Source of the DNA: an uncultured Eubacteriales bacterium
GTDB taxonomy: Bacteria; Bacillota; Clostridia; Christensenellales; Borkfalkiaceae
Length of the DNA: 64,000 bases
Direction of reading: 5' to 3'
Assembly (NCBI GenBank): GCA_900540805.1
Contig: UQHL01000014.1
Coordinates: 17,088 to 81,087, forward strand
Shown: one piece after another, positions 9,063 through 16,788 of the stretch
How positions within the stretch are numbered: the stretch's first letter is position 1
Layout: every line of letters starts with the position of its first letter
Program-made: the position numbers and the translations under genes
Notes under the pieces: generated by a model
What the model was told of the DNA's origin: nothing
The model's database searches: none
Seen by the model: only the letters and a program-made list of their open reading frames with translations

Positions 9063-9932
9063 TTATTTCCAAAGCTTCACGGGATCGAAGCCGAATATCT
9101 GCACCACTTCCACGTAGGGAGAATTAGCGATCTCCGGCGGCGTAACCACCAGCCCGCCGTTGGAATCGAGATCTACGCCGAAATGCCGATAGGCGTACCA
9201 GACGAGATGCGCGCACTGTGTGCGCGTAAACTTTTCTTCGTTGTACTTTTTGGAAAGTATCCCGATAGAAAAATTATAATCCGCGCCGATCATGTTATCC
9301 TTTGCGTAAGCGGCCACCTGTTCGCGGAATTCTTTATCAAATTTCGGCCTGAGGATCATAAAGTCGGCAAGATTTGTAAAGGAATGCACGCTCGTAATTT
9401 CGCTTTTCGAGCCCGGGCCAAACGCTTCCGCCATTCTTTCGTTTTTTCCGTCGATAATCAGGGCGGCATGCCCCAGCCGAAACCCCGAAACGTGCGTAGT
9501 CGCCGAGACGATGATATCCCCGTCCTCCAAATGCCCGAGCGGAGCGTGCGCCTCGATCGTTTCGGAGTAAGTATAAGGATTAAACCGATCGCAGGAAACC
9601 GTATGCTTCTTAAAATAGAAATCCTGAATCTTCAGCATTTTCGCTTTGCCGCTCGCAGGGTTCTCCTGCAATAATCCGTCAACCCCTATTTTAGTAAGCC
9701 CCGTCTGCGCGTATAAAAGGGCGTAATCCGCCTCGTCGAGAGTTTCCTTCTCAAGCACGGCGGAAATGTCCTCTTTCTCGTAATCGGGATACCAATGCTT
9801 CCAGGTATGGTCGGTGTAAATCACCCCGATCTGCAAACCGATCAGTACGCTCGAAACAAAAAAAATAATACAGGCCAACGTAACGGCAATCCGTTTTTTT
9901 CTGTTCTTTTTCTTTCTTTGTTTATCTTTCAT
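9063..9932 (-). CDS. membrane-anchored YiiX-like permuted papain-fold protein
   Basis: This 289-residue protein has a basic N-terminus (KDKQRKKKNRKK), then a hydrophobic segment at about residues 15-36 with no signal-peptidase site, so it is probably anchored with its body outside the cell. The C-terminal domain has the order of permuted NlpC/P60-type enzymes (YiiX/YaeF group): DGDIIVS, then a conserved His in RLGHAALI (His155), then the likely nucleophile in RTQCAHLVWYAY (Cys240). Related enzymes cut amide or ester bonds in cell-wall peptides or lipids. The substrate here is unknown. Two perfect palindromes lie between its promoter and start. Confidence 0.7.
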   Translation of the reverse strand: MKDKQRKKKNRKKRIAVTLACIIFFVSSVLIGLQIGVIYTDHTWKHWYPDYEKEDISAVLEKETLDEADYALLYAQTGLTKIGVDGLLQENPASGKAKMLKIQDFYFKKHTVSCDRFNPYTYSETIEAHAPLGHLEDGDIIVSATTHVSGFRLGHAALIIDGKNERMAEAFGPGSKSEITSVHSFTNLADFMILRPKFDKEFREQVAAYAKDNMIGADYNFSIGILSKKYNEEKFTRTQCAHLVWYAYRHFGVDLDSNGGLVVTPPEIANSPYVEVVQIFGFDPVKLWK

Positions 9933-9969
9933 CTCTCTCAGCCCTTAAAAGCCGTCTAATTTCTTTCAG

Positions 9970-10010
9970 CCATAGTATGTTCATACTATGGAAAACAGCC
10001 GCGGCTGTTT
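9970..10010. promoter_or_regulatory. two adjacent perfect palindromes in the YiiX-like gene leader
   Basis: Bases 9970-9991 are CCATAGTATG, TT, CATACTATGG (perfect 10-base arms). Bases 9993-10010 are a perfect 18-base palindrome centred on CCGCGG with AAACAG/CTGTTT arms. Both lie downstream of the predicted promoter and upstream of the ATG at 9932, so they could be operators or RNA hairpins. Confidence 0.6.
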
Positions 10011-10027
10011 GAAATATTTCGCATATC

Positions 10028-10057
10028 ATTGTAGCACATTTGCACGGCGTTTGTCAA
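10028..10057 (-). promoter_or_regulatory. promoter of the YiiX-like gene
   Basis: On the minus strand: TTGACA, an 18-base spacer and TACAAT. The transcript would begin near 10021, about 90 bases before the start codon. Confidence 0.7.
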
Positions 10058-10082
10058 ACGTCGGAAAAATTTTTGTTTTTCA

Positions 10083-10117
10083 TAAAAAAACGCCGCCGAA
10101 ATCCGACGACGCTTTTT
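10083..10117 (-). terminator. terminator of the 10134-11105 regulator gene
   Basis: On the minus strand CGTCGTCG pairs with CGGCGGCG across ATTT, followed by seven T. Confidence 0.8.
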
Positions 10118-10133
10118 CAAAATTCCATCCGTT

Positions 10134-11105
10134 TTATTTTTCCCCGTAGATCGCCTTGACGACGACGGAAACGATGCCGCAGAGGATTCCTCCGATCGCA
10201 AACACCACCCAGCCGGGATGCCAAAGGTTCCGTAAAAACCCGAGCGCCAGATATACGGCCGTAGCCGACAGCATAATGACGCTGGAGATCGAGCCGATCA
10301 ATCTTTCCGATTTTTTCTCGCGCTCTTCGGGAACGGGAACATTTTCTCCTCCGTCCGACTCCTCGAGATATCCTTCCTTACGACATTCCTTGTTATAATT
10401 TTTCACGTCGTATTTGGCCGACTGCATGCCTGCATAGACATAAAGCCCGGACGCTATCGTCACCGCCGTCAGAAGTATGCCGGCGGCAAAGCCTTCCCAG
10501 CCTTCCAAAGTAAAGCCTTCGGGCGCGTATCCCTCTTCGTAGGTCATAGCCACCACCGCGATGACGCCGATAAGAATCAATGCCGTCGCGCCCGCGATAA
10601 ACCAAGGCAATTTGCGGCGGAATGCGCTCACTTTATCCGCAGAATATTTTTCCACACGGGGATTTTCCCGCATGAAATTTCCGTGCGCTACGCCGCCCGC
10701 CACAAAAATAAACACCGCTAAGGTGATACAGACGAAGAATGTCACCAGCCCGACCACTTCCCTGGTCCCCGCCGCAGATAAAAACAACATTGCCGTTACG
10801 CCCGCGAGAATAAGCGTTACGCCCGAAGTTATCTGCGCCGTATAAACGTTCATGTGTTTATTATACGCTTCGAGATTGGCCTCGTGACGCTGTGCGTTTT
10901 CCGCCTCCGCATTTCCGCGGACGAGCACTTCCATATTGCAGCCGAAAAGATCGCACAAAATCAGCAGTTTATCCATGTCGGGAAAAGCACTGTCCGTCTC
11001 CCATCTCGATACAGTCTGCCGCGTCACCTCCAGCTTTTCCGCAAGCGCCTCCTGCGTGATCCCGAATTTTTTACGATAAAAAAGAACGTTGCTGCCGAAA
11101 CTCAT
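10134..11105 (-). CDS. XRE-family regulator with multi-pass membrane domain
   Basis: This protein has 323 residues. Residues 7-60 form an XRE helix-turn-helix (ITQEALAEKLEVTRQTVSRWE). After a linker, about six hydrophobic segments follow (roughly 105-125, 128-150, 180-205, 220-240, 272-292, 297-317). A DNA-binding domain tethered to the membrane is typical of small Firmicute sensors that respond to envelope stress or a signal. The acidic hydrophilic loop at 240-265 would be cytoplasmic. AAGGAG lies nine bases before ATG 11105. The next gene upstream is a second XRE protein with a different C-terminal part. The signal sensed is unknown. Confidence 0.85.
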   Translation of the reverse strand: MSFGSNVLFYRKKFGITQEALAEKLEVTRQTVSRWETDSAFPDMDKLLILCDLFGCNMEVLVRGNAEAENAQRHEANLEAYNKHMNVYTAQITSGVTLILAGVTAMLFLSAAGTREVVGLVTFFVCITLAVFIFVAGGVAHGNFMRENPRVEKYSADKVSAFRRKLPWFIAGATALILIGVIAVVAMTYEEGYAPEGFTLEGWEGFAAGILLTAVTIASGLYVYAGMQSAKYDVKNYNKECRKEGYLEESDGGENVPVPEEREKKSERLIGSISSVIMLSATAVYLALGFLRNLWHPGWVVFAIGGILCGIVSVVVKAIYGEK

Positions 11106-11140
11106 TTTTTCATACTCCTTGCCTCGTTTAAGATATGTCC

Positions 11141-11169
11141 ATTATACCTTAACGGGGACGCAATTTCAA
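11141..11169 (-). promoter_or_regulatory. promoter of the 10134-11105 regulator
   Basis: On the minus strand: TTGAAA, a 17-base spacer and TATAAT. A 9-base inverted repeat TTGCGTTTG/CAAACGCAA with a wide spacer lies upstream, at about 11181-11227. Confidence 0.75.
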
Positions 11170-11251
11170 GCGCATTACGGTTGCGTTTGACGAAAACCGC
11201 GTATCATTTGAGGTTACAAACGCAATTTCGGCCGTTTTTATCCGCTTAAAG

Positions 11252-12034
11252 CTATAATGCCGCCATCGCCAGCAATTCGAGTATCCATCGCGGCGCGGAA
11301 GGAAACGTCTCTTTGGCTGCATTGATCAGCCCTTGAAGGTCGGAGACGAGCACGGCATAATTCCCGCCCGGCACCCCGCCCGAAACGACCAGCGGAGCCC
11401 GCGCATACCCCGTACCCGACGTCGCCGCAATCCTCGAAGCGATTGCCGCCCCGCCCAGCGAATAGGTGCCTATCGCCGCGCCTCCGATCGCCACGAAGCC
11501 GACTGCGACTCCGCCTACCGCAAAAATTCCGGCGGCAGCTCCGCCCACCGCAAGGCCGCCTATACCCACGCCCGCGAGAACGAGAAGCCCCAACGCGAGG
11601 GCGCCAAACGACAACAGGCCCAGGGACAGACAGCCGACAGAGACTATACCGCAGGCAAGGTTGCCGATTGCGAAAATTCCCTTTGCCCTGTAAAATCCCA
11701 TGCCGACATTGATATGCACCAGCGGAAGCCCCCACAGCGTTCGCTTGCTTTTATATTCGAAGTGAAAAAGGCGATCGACGGGGGCAGGGTTTTGAACAAT
11801 GCTTTCCGCCTTTTCGTTTTCGGTCTTTTCCTCGGGCGTTTCGTTCCCGATCAATTCGTCCGCCGATACGCCGAAAATACGGCAAAGCGCGAGAATATTT
11901 TCCATAGACGGGGAGGCAAGCCCCGCCTCCCATTTGAATATCGTCTGACGGGAAACGCCCGCCTTTTCCGCCAGCTGTTCCTGCGACAGACCCGCATCTT
12001 TCCTTAACCCTGCCAGCCTCTGATAAAAGTGCAT
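11252..12034 (-). CDS. XRE-family regulator with tandem decapeptide Gly/Ala repeats
   Basis: This protein has 260 residues. An XRE helix-turn-helix lies at about residues 6-60 (LSQEQLAEKAGVSRQTIFKWE), followed by an acidic linker. Residues 117-196 are eight tandem ten-residue repeats of the form x-x-G-x-x-x-x-G-x-x (for example AAGIFAVGGV, AVGFVAIGGA, AIGTYSLGGA), with Gly fixed at repeat positions 3 and, in most units, 8. Such regular hydrophobic repeats suggest a parallel beta-helix or a membrane-packed structure. AAAGGAG precedes ATG 12034. A promoter and an inverted repeat upstream suggest autoregulation. The sensed signal is unknown. Confidence 0.85.
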   Translation of the reverse strand: MHFYQRLAGLRKDAGLSQEQLAEKAGVSRQTIFKWEAGLASPSMENILALCRIFGVSADELIGNETPEEKTENEKAESIVQNPAPVDRLFHFEYKSKRTLWGLPLVHINVGMGFYRAKGIFAIGNLACGIVSVGCLSLGLLSFGALALGLLVLAGVGIGGLAVGGAAAGIFAVGGVAVGFVAIGGAAIGTYSLGGAAIASRIAATSGTGYARAPLVVSGGVPGGNYAVLVSDLQGLINAAKETFPSAPRWILELLAMAAL

Positions 12035-12082
12035 GTCACCTTCTCCTTTCAGGACGCTTGCCGCGTCCGCTTTTTGAGAAAA

Positions 12083-12111
12083 AGTATAGCGCTTTTTGTC
12101 GATTTTGTCAG
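12083..12111 (-). promoter_or_regulatory. promoter of the decapeptide-repeat XRE gene
   Basis: On the minus strand: CTGACA, a 17-base spacer and TATACT, about 45 bases before the start codon. Confidence 0.65.
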
Positions 12112-12131
12112 CAAACGCCGCTTTACTTTTA

Positions 12132-12162
12132 TGTAAACTTTTGTTTACAAGAAAGGTTTACA
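12132..12162. promoter_or_regulatory. TGTAAAC inverted repeat with extra half-site
   Basis: TGTAAAC, TTTT, GTTTACA is a perfect inverted repeat, and a third half-site GTTTACA follows at 12156-12162. It lies 20 bases upstream of the XRE promoter and overlaps the end of yggS, a plausible operator position. Confidence 0.5.
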
Positions 12163-12835
12163 TATATTTTCTCGCCCCGAAGATTGTCGAACCGACACGG
12201 ATCATGTTGCTCCCGTGCTCTATACAAAGCTTATAGTCGCCGCTCATTCCCAGCGACAGACAGGCGATTTCGGGATCGTCCGCCTTTGCGCGTTCGTAAA
12301 GCGAACGCATTTCGTCCGCCAGCGCGCCGAGCAATTTTTCGTCGTCCGAATCGGGCAGCATGGCCATAAACCCGCGAACCTTCAGCCCCGCAGTCTCCTT
12401 AAGCTTCCGATATGCCTCAAAGGCATTTTCGGGAGCATATCCGCCCTTCGTCTCTTCCCTGCCTATGTTTACCTGCACGAGAATTTGAGAAACGACGTTC
12501 CGTTTCAAAGAGAGCCGAGCGATTTCTTCCGCAAGCTCGTCACGATCGCAGGAATGAAACAAGGTTATCTTTCCCACCAGATATTTTACTTTATTCGTCT
12601 GCAAATGCCCGATAAAATGCTGCGGACAACCGTGCACCGCCTCAAATTTTTCCCTAAACTCCTGTACCTTATTCTCCGCCACCGCATCGACCCCCGCGCG
12701 GATCGCCGCGTTTATCGCTTCCGCGCTCTGCGTCTTGGTTGCGGCCACCAGCGTCACCGCTTCCCCGTAGGCATTCCCCGCCGATATCTCGTCCTTGAGC
12801 CTTTTTACATTGTTTTCTATTTCCGAAAAATCCAT
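12158..12835 (-). CDS. YggS/PLPBP-family pyridoxal-phosphate homeostasis protein
   Basis: This 225-residue single-domain PLP-binding protein resembles the N-terminal barrel of alanine racemase. The PLP lysine is in VAATKTQSAE (Lys34), and other family signatures are GENKVQEF-like (AENKVQEFREK), HFIGHLQTNKVKYL, VNIGREETKGG and LSMGMSGD-like (LSLGMSGDY). These proteins buffer free PLP and affect amino- and keto-acid pools. They are not known to be enzymes. ATG 12835 is chosen over the ATG two codons upstream because GAGGTG then sits seven bases away. It is divergent from the LysR gene. Confidence 0.92.
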   Translation of the reverse strand: MDFSEIENNVKRLKDEISAGNAYGEAVTLVAATKTQSAEAINAAIRAGVDAVAENKVQEFREKFEAVHGCPQHFIGHLQTNKVKYLVGKITLFHSCDRDELAEEIARLSLKRNVVSQILVQVNIGREETKGGYAPENAFEAYRKLKETAGLKVRGFMAMLPDSDDEKLLGALADEMRSLYERAKADDPEIACLSLGMSGDYKLCIEHGSNMIRVGSTIFGARKYM

Positions 12836-12944
12836 TGGCATTCACCTCATTCCTTTTCAGTATATACTTTTCCCGCCCGTTTGTCAACGATTGTCAAAGA
12901 TTTAAGAAAAACTGCGTAAAATCTTATCTTCCGCTCCTTTTTGC

Positions 12945-12973
12945 TTGCTTTTCTCCTTTTCAAATGCTATAAT
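12945..12973 (+). promoter_or_regulatory. promoter of the LysR gene
   Basis: TTGCTT, a 17-base spacer and TATAAT, about 45 bases upstream of the start codon at 13019. Confidence 0.7.
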
Positions 12974-13018
12974 AATTAATGCAATAGATAAAATCGATAA
13001 GGATAATCACTTTTTTCT

Positions 13019-13885
13019 ATGAATACAGAAGAGCTTAAAACATTTATTTTTTTGTCGAAAGTGAAAAATTTCACGCTTGCGGCGGAACAGATGTTTATCG
13101 CGCAGTCCACCGTCACCAACCGTATCAGCGAATTGGAAAAGGAAGTGGGAAAACGGCTTTTTTCGCGCGGTTCGAAAACCGTTACCTTGACGGAGGAAGG
13201 CAAAATTTTCCTCAAATACGCGGAACGCATCATCGAGCTTCAGGAAACCTCCGTGGAGGAAATGAATGCCGTGTCCGCCTACTCGCGCAAGTTTGCAGTG
13301 GGCGCTATCAACGCCACCTATGAAAGCTACGTTCGGCCTCTGATCGACAACTGTCTGAAAAACAACAACATTACCTCCGTAAAAGTGGTTTTGGGGCACT
13401 CTATCGACCTTATTCAGCTACTTCAGGACAATGTACTAGATCTTGTATTTTCATCTATTCCCTTGAAACGCACGGGCTATGTGTGCGAAGTATTCGATTC
13501 GGACAGGCTGGTTTTGGTGGCGGGTAAAGGAGCCAACGCTTATCCCGACGGAATTACGGAGGACCAACTGACGCATATCCCCTATCTCATGTGCAATTTC
13601 GCATTGAGCGAAGTAGGGGCGTTTATCCGTTCACTCTTTCCCAAAAATTATGTATTCCGTCTTGAGGTGGATAATTCTTCCAAATTATTTCATTATCTCG
13701 AACAAGGATTTGGATACAGCTTCCTGCCGTATAAGATGATTAAGAGCGAGCTCGATGCGGGCCGTTTCGAAGAAGTGCCGCTCAAAGACTTTTCCGCACC
13801 CCAAGTAATGACTTATCTCCTCTACCGCCAGGGATACAACGTAAGAAAGTTTTTGGAAAACAGGATGGACGAGGAGGACGACTGA
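13019..13885 (+). CDS. LysR-family transcriptional regulator
   Basis: This 288-residue protein has the standard LysR layout. An N-terminal winged helix-turn-helix (LKTFIFLSKVKNFTLAAEQM, then QSTVTNRISELEKEVGKRLF) lies at residues 4-62, followed by a linker helix and a substrate-binding domain from about residue 90. Members usually bind a small metabolite and act on a divergent neighbour. The divergent gene here is yggS, with about 180 bases between starts, so PLP or amino-acid metabolism is a possible target, but this is inference. The ligand cannot be predicted. It is followed by a weak GTGAAA/TTTCAC hairpin. Confidence 0.92.
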   Translation: MNTEELKTFIFLSKVKNFTLAAEQMFIAQSTVTNRISELEKEVGKRLFSRGSKTVTLTEEGKIFLKYAERIIELQETSVEEMNAVSAYSRKFAVGAINATYESYVRPLIDNCLKNNNITSVKVVLGHSIDLIQLLQDNVLDLVFSSIPLKRTGYVCEVFDSDRLVLVAGKGANAYPDGITEDQLTHIPYLMCNFALSEVGAFIRSLFPKNYVFRLEVDNSSKLFHYLEQGFGYSFLPYKMIKSELDAGRFEEVPLKDFSAPQVMTYLLYRQGYNVRKFLENRMDEEDD

Positions 13886-13986
13886 GCGTGAAACGGGCGG
13901 TTTCCCCTGCTTTTCACGGAATTTTTGGGCAAAACGCCGCGCAAAAAAATTTTTATGAATTTTTTCGGAAACTTATGAAAAAACAG

Positions 13987-14015
13987 TTGACAAATCGATT
14001 TATTTTTAGTATTAT
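13987..14015 (+). promoter_or_regulatory. promoter of the fMet-Met-Glu tRNA cluster
   Basis: TTGACA, a 17-base spacer and TATTAT, 65 bases before the first tRNA. Confidence 0.8.
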
Positions 14016-14079
14016 TAATTAGCTCTTTTGAATGTGCTCGTTCCTTTTGAAACGACGCTTTAAGAGGCCATTTTGACAT

Positions 14080-14156
<77 letters not shown>

Positions 14157-14159
14157 AAT

Positions 14160-14236
14160 GGCGGCGTAGCTTAGTTGGTTAGAGCGATCGGTTCATACCC
14201 GATAGGTCATAAGTTCGAATCTCATCGCCGCTACCA
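14160..14236 (+). tRNA. elongator tRNA-Met (CAT)
   Basis: The 77-base cloverleaf has acceptor GGCGGCG/CGCCGCT with a G1-T72 wobble, as in Bacillus elongator tRNA-Met. The loop is TTCATAC and CCA is encoded. A lysidine-modified tRNA-Ile cannot be fully excluded from the anticodon alone. Confidence 0.88.
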
Positions 14237-14313
14237 TTGCTTACAACACGGAAAATCCGTTTTATATAAACGTTAAGGTGCATTATCCGCGCGGAAGCGC
14301 GTTTAATATAGAT

Positions 14314-14388
14314 GGCCCCATGGTCAAGCGGTTAAGACACCACCCTTTCACGGTGGTAACATGGGTTCAAGTCCCGTTGGGGTCACCA
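14314..14388 (+). tRNA. tRNA-Glu (TTC)
   Basis: The 75-base cloverleaf has acceptor GGCCCCA/TGGGGTC, anticodon loop CTTTCAC (TTC), T-loop TTCAAGT and an encoded CCA. Confidence 0.94.
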
Positions 14389-14407
14389 CAATCAGACATA
14401 CGAAAAA

Positions 14408-14433
14408 GGAGCGTAGACAAACGCTCCTTTTTT
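14408..14433 (+). terminator. terminator of the tRNA cluster
   Basis: GGAGCGT and ACGCTCC form a stem followed by six T. Confidence 0.88.
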
Positions 14434-14584
14434 GCGTGTTTTTTCGCTGTTTCGGGCATTTTTCGCTCAAAAAATCCTTTTTCTTCAACTTGACCTATAG
14501 GAGGGACGGGAGTCGAATCCCGCCTTTTTTCTCCCCTTTTGAGCTTCTTATTTTTTCCTTGGAGAAACCTTTCTTTACGTCGCC

Positions 14585-15571
14585 TTAAAATAACCCTTTC
14601 AGGGACGGAGGCAAAGGCGAAACGACAGAAATTTCCTTGCCCGTGACGGGATGCGCAAATTCCAGCTTCGACGCGTGCAACCCCAATCTCCCCAGGGGAT
14701 TTTTCGTTCCCCCGTATTTTTCGTCGCCGACAATCGGAAATCCCTCTTCCTTGAATTGTACGCGGATCTGATTTTTTCTGCCTGTGTCTATTTGTACACG
14801 CACAAGCGCATATTGCGCGCTTTCCTTCACGACGGCGTAATGCGTAATCGCTTTTTGCCCCGATGGATCGTGCGTAGAATATACGATGTTGTTTTTATTT
14901 TCCTTCAAAAAGGAAACGATAGTCCCCTCCTTTTTCGATGGTTTCCCTTCTGTCACCGCGTAGTATTCCCGCGTTTTTATATACTCGTTCCAGTTCATTC
15001 TCAACATGGAATGCACTTTTATATTTTTGGCGAATATCAAAACGCCCGAAGTCTCCTTGTCTATTCTGTGCAGAATAAACGGCCGACCGCCTTTTTTCCG
15101 CAGATATTCCAACACGTAAGCAAACGCGCATTCCGCTTCCTTGTCGCTTTCCACAGACAGCAGCCCCGCAGGCTTATCCACCGCGATAAAATCTTCGTCT
15201 TCGTACAAGATCTTTAGAGAAAATCGCTTTCTCGGCGCCTCCGCGCTCCTTCCTTCCTCCTCTCGTATAGGGTATTTGGAAATTTTCACTTCGTCGTCTT
15301 TTGCCAGCGGAAAATCGTGCCGTGTGGCGACGCTGCCGTTGATCAGGACAAACCGCCCCGACAAAAGCGCTTTGACGTTGTTTCTCGATGTGCCGAGCTT
15401 CGCCAAAAGAAACTCCAACAGCGCTCCGCTGCGGTTTACTTTATATTCCGCCGTATATGTCCTGCCCGAGCCTCTTCCGCCATCCGCAGAACGAGGCACT
15501 TTTCGGCCCGCAACGCCCTTTTCCATTTTCTCTCTCGAACGTCTGTCCGAAGCTCTTTTATCCGACGACAT
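14585..15571 (-). CDS. RluA-family 23S rRNA/tRNA pseudouridine synthase
   Basis: This 328-residue enzyme isomerises uridine to pseudouridine in structured RNA. An S4 RNA-binding domain lies at about residues 45-110 (LLEFLLAKLGTSRNNVKALL). The catalytic domain has DKPAGLLS, the signature HRIDKETSG with the catalytic Asp, and the conserved GRKNQIRVQF and GLHASKLEF blocks. A basic N-terminal tail precedes the S4 domain. The ATG at 15571 has GGGAGGG eight bases upstream; the frame stays open to 15682, but that upstream part is unlike the family. The target uridine cannot be told. Confidence 0.92.
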   Translation of the reverse strand: MSSDKRASDRRSREKMEKGVAGRKVPRSADGGRGSGRTYTAEYKVNRSGALLEFLLAKLGTSRNNVKALLSGRFVLINGSVATRHDFPLAKDDEVKISKYPIREEEGRSAEAPRKRFSLKILYEDEDFIAVDKPAGLLSVESDKEAECAFAYVLEYLRKKGGRPFILHRIDKETSGVLIFAKNIKVHSMLRMNWNEYIKTREYYAVTEGKPSKKEGTIVSFLKENKNNIVYSTHDPSGQKAITHYAVVKESAQYALVRVQIDTGRKNQIRVQFKEEGFPIVGDEKYGGTKNPLGRLGLHASKLEFAHPVTGKEISVVSPLPPSLKGLF

Positions 15572-15700
15572 TTCAGCCCTCCCGTTTATTTGCGGCAAAG
15601 AGGAAAAACAATAAAATCCTTCCGTCTTCGTCCTGTTTGAGGTATCGCCGCGCCGCGTAAAGCAAAACCCTGCTGCGCCCATGCGGTATCTATTTCCTTA

Positions 15701-15730
15701 AGTTTACTATAAAAACGCCCTATTTGTCAA
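15701..15730 (-). promoter_or_regulatory. promoter of the pseudouridine synthase gene
   Basis: On the minus strand: TTGACA, an 18-base spacer and TAAACT. The leader would be about 120 bases. Confidence 0.6.
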
Positions 15731-15744
15731 GCGGCGGAAAAAAT

Positions 15745-15785
15745 AAAAGCCGAGTTTCTGTATTCGGCTTTTTCAACTAAAAGAG
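15745..15785 (-). terminator. terminator downstream of the secreted-protein pair
   Basis: AAAGCCGA/TCGGCTTT stem with a T-rich tail on the minus strand; it is nearly symmetric, so it may work in both directions. Confidence 0.7.
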
Positions 15786-15869
15786 AAGTATAAAGCGCGT
15801 ACGTTACACGGAACAGAAAATACCCTTTCGACCTGATATATTTTACAAAGCCCACGCATTTTTATTTTT

Positions 15870-16730
15870 TCAGAGTATGTCCGAATTTTGCGCGCCGTGG
15901 TCTCCGGCCGCCGCGTAAAAAGTAAACCTCAGATCCGCCGACAACGGAATCGTCGAACCGATTGCGGACGAAGTGAGTTCGCCGTAATTTAACCCCGTAA
16001 CGGCGCAAAATTCACGCACGAGACTTTCCTCATATTCGAGATTGATCCAAAGGACAAGCGTATTTTTCCCCGCCGCCGCTTCCGCCGCTCCGACCTGAAT
16101 GGCAGCAACCTTTTCCGCAGTCACGGTCTCTCCCGCCGAAGTAAGGGTAACAAACTGATTTCGGCTATCCGGTACGGAAGGAGCCGAGGCAAACGCGGCC
16201 GTCGCCGCCCAATAAATTTCCGAATTCTTCGCCCCCGCGGCGGGCGTAAATCCATCCATTACGCTGATTTTCACTACATCGGACAGATAACCGCTCAAAG
16301 CGCCCGAGGTTCCCGTGGAAACGGTTTTACCGAAGGTCGTGCCCGACAGAGCTTCCGCTTCCACGGCGACGCGCTTCCCATCCGCGGAATCGAGCGTAAG
16401 CGCGACCCGCATAACGACGTTGTTATAGGCGTTTTTTTCCGTGATGATGGTATCGTATTCCGGCATCTCGAAAGCTTCGTCCTTCAGCTCCGCGCCCGCG
16501 TCGTCGTATATGCCTCCGTCCAGGTCATACCGTACGCCGTCGTAGCGATAAAACGAACAGAGAATTTCGGAAATACCGAAACCGGCGACGCTGATTTTTC
16601 CCGTCGCCGTCACGCGCGTAGAGGAGGAAAACCACGCAAGTCCCTGCCCGATTAAGAGAATAAGGCTGGTGAAAAAAAGAAGTCCCGAACAGACCACCCT
16701 CGATAAAATTTTTTTCAGCTCTTTTTTCAT
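15870..16730 (-). CDS. secreted or membrane-anchored protein of unknown function
   Basis: Taking ATG 16730 gives 286 residues; a TTG 27 bases upstream is in frame but has no better ribosome site. The N-terminus MKKELKKILSR is followed by a long hydrophobic segment (about residues 13-35) ending in GQGLAWFSSS, an export signal resembling those of TasA/camelysin-type surface proteins. The rest is a Thr/Ala/Gly-rich beta-type domain without Cys pairs. The upstream gene carries the same VAWF junction, so the two are probably co-expressed surface proteins, 58 bases apart. No family was recognised with confidence. Confidence 0.6.
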   Translation of the reverse strand: MKKELKKILSRVVCSGLLFFTSLILLIGQGLAWFSSSTRVTATGKISVAGFGISEILCSFYRYDGVRYDLDGGIYDDAGAELKDEAFEMPEYDTIITEKNAYNNVVMRVALTLDSADGKRVAVEAEALSGTTFGKTVSTGTSGALSGYLSDVVKISVMDGFTPAAGAKNSEIYWAATAAFASAPSVPDSRNQFVTLTSAGETVTAEKVAAIQVGAAEAAAGKNTLVLWINLEYEESLVREFCAVTGLNYGELTSSAIGSTIPLSADLRFTFYAAAGDHGAQNSDIL

Positions 16731-16788
16731 AGCAACGCCTATCCCGTTTTCTTGCAATCGCTTTTACTTTACAGCTCTTTGTTTCCGA

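Noticed and set aside
14495..14520. Sequence resembling a tRNA or tmRNA T-arm (GGGATTCGACTCCC on the minus strand).
   Set aside because: One extra base in the loop, no CCA end, and no 5' half of a tRNA or tmRNA in the flanking 100 bases.
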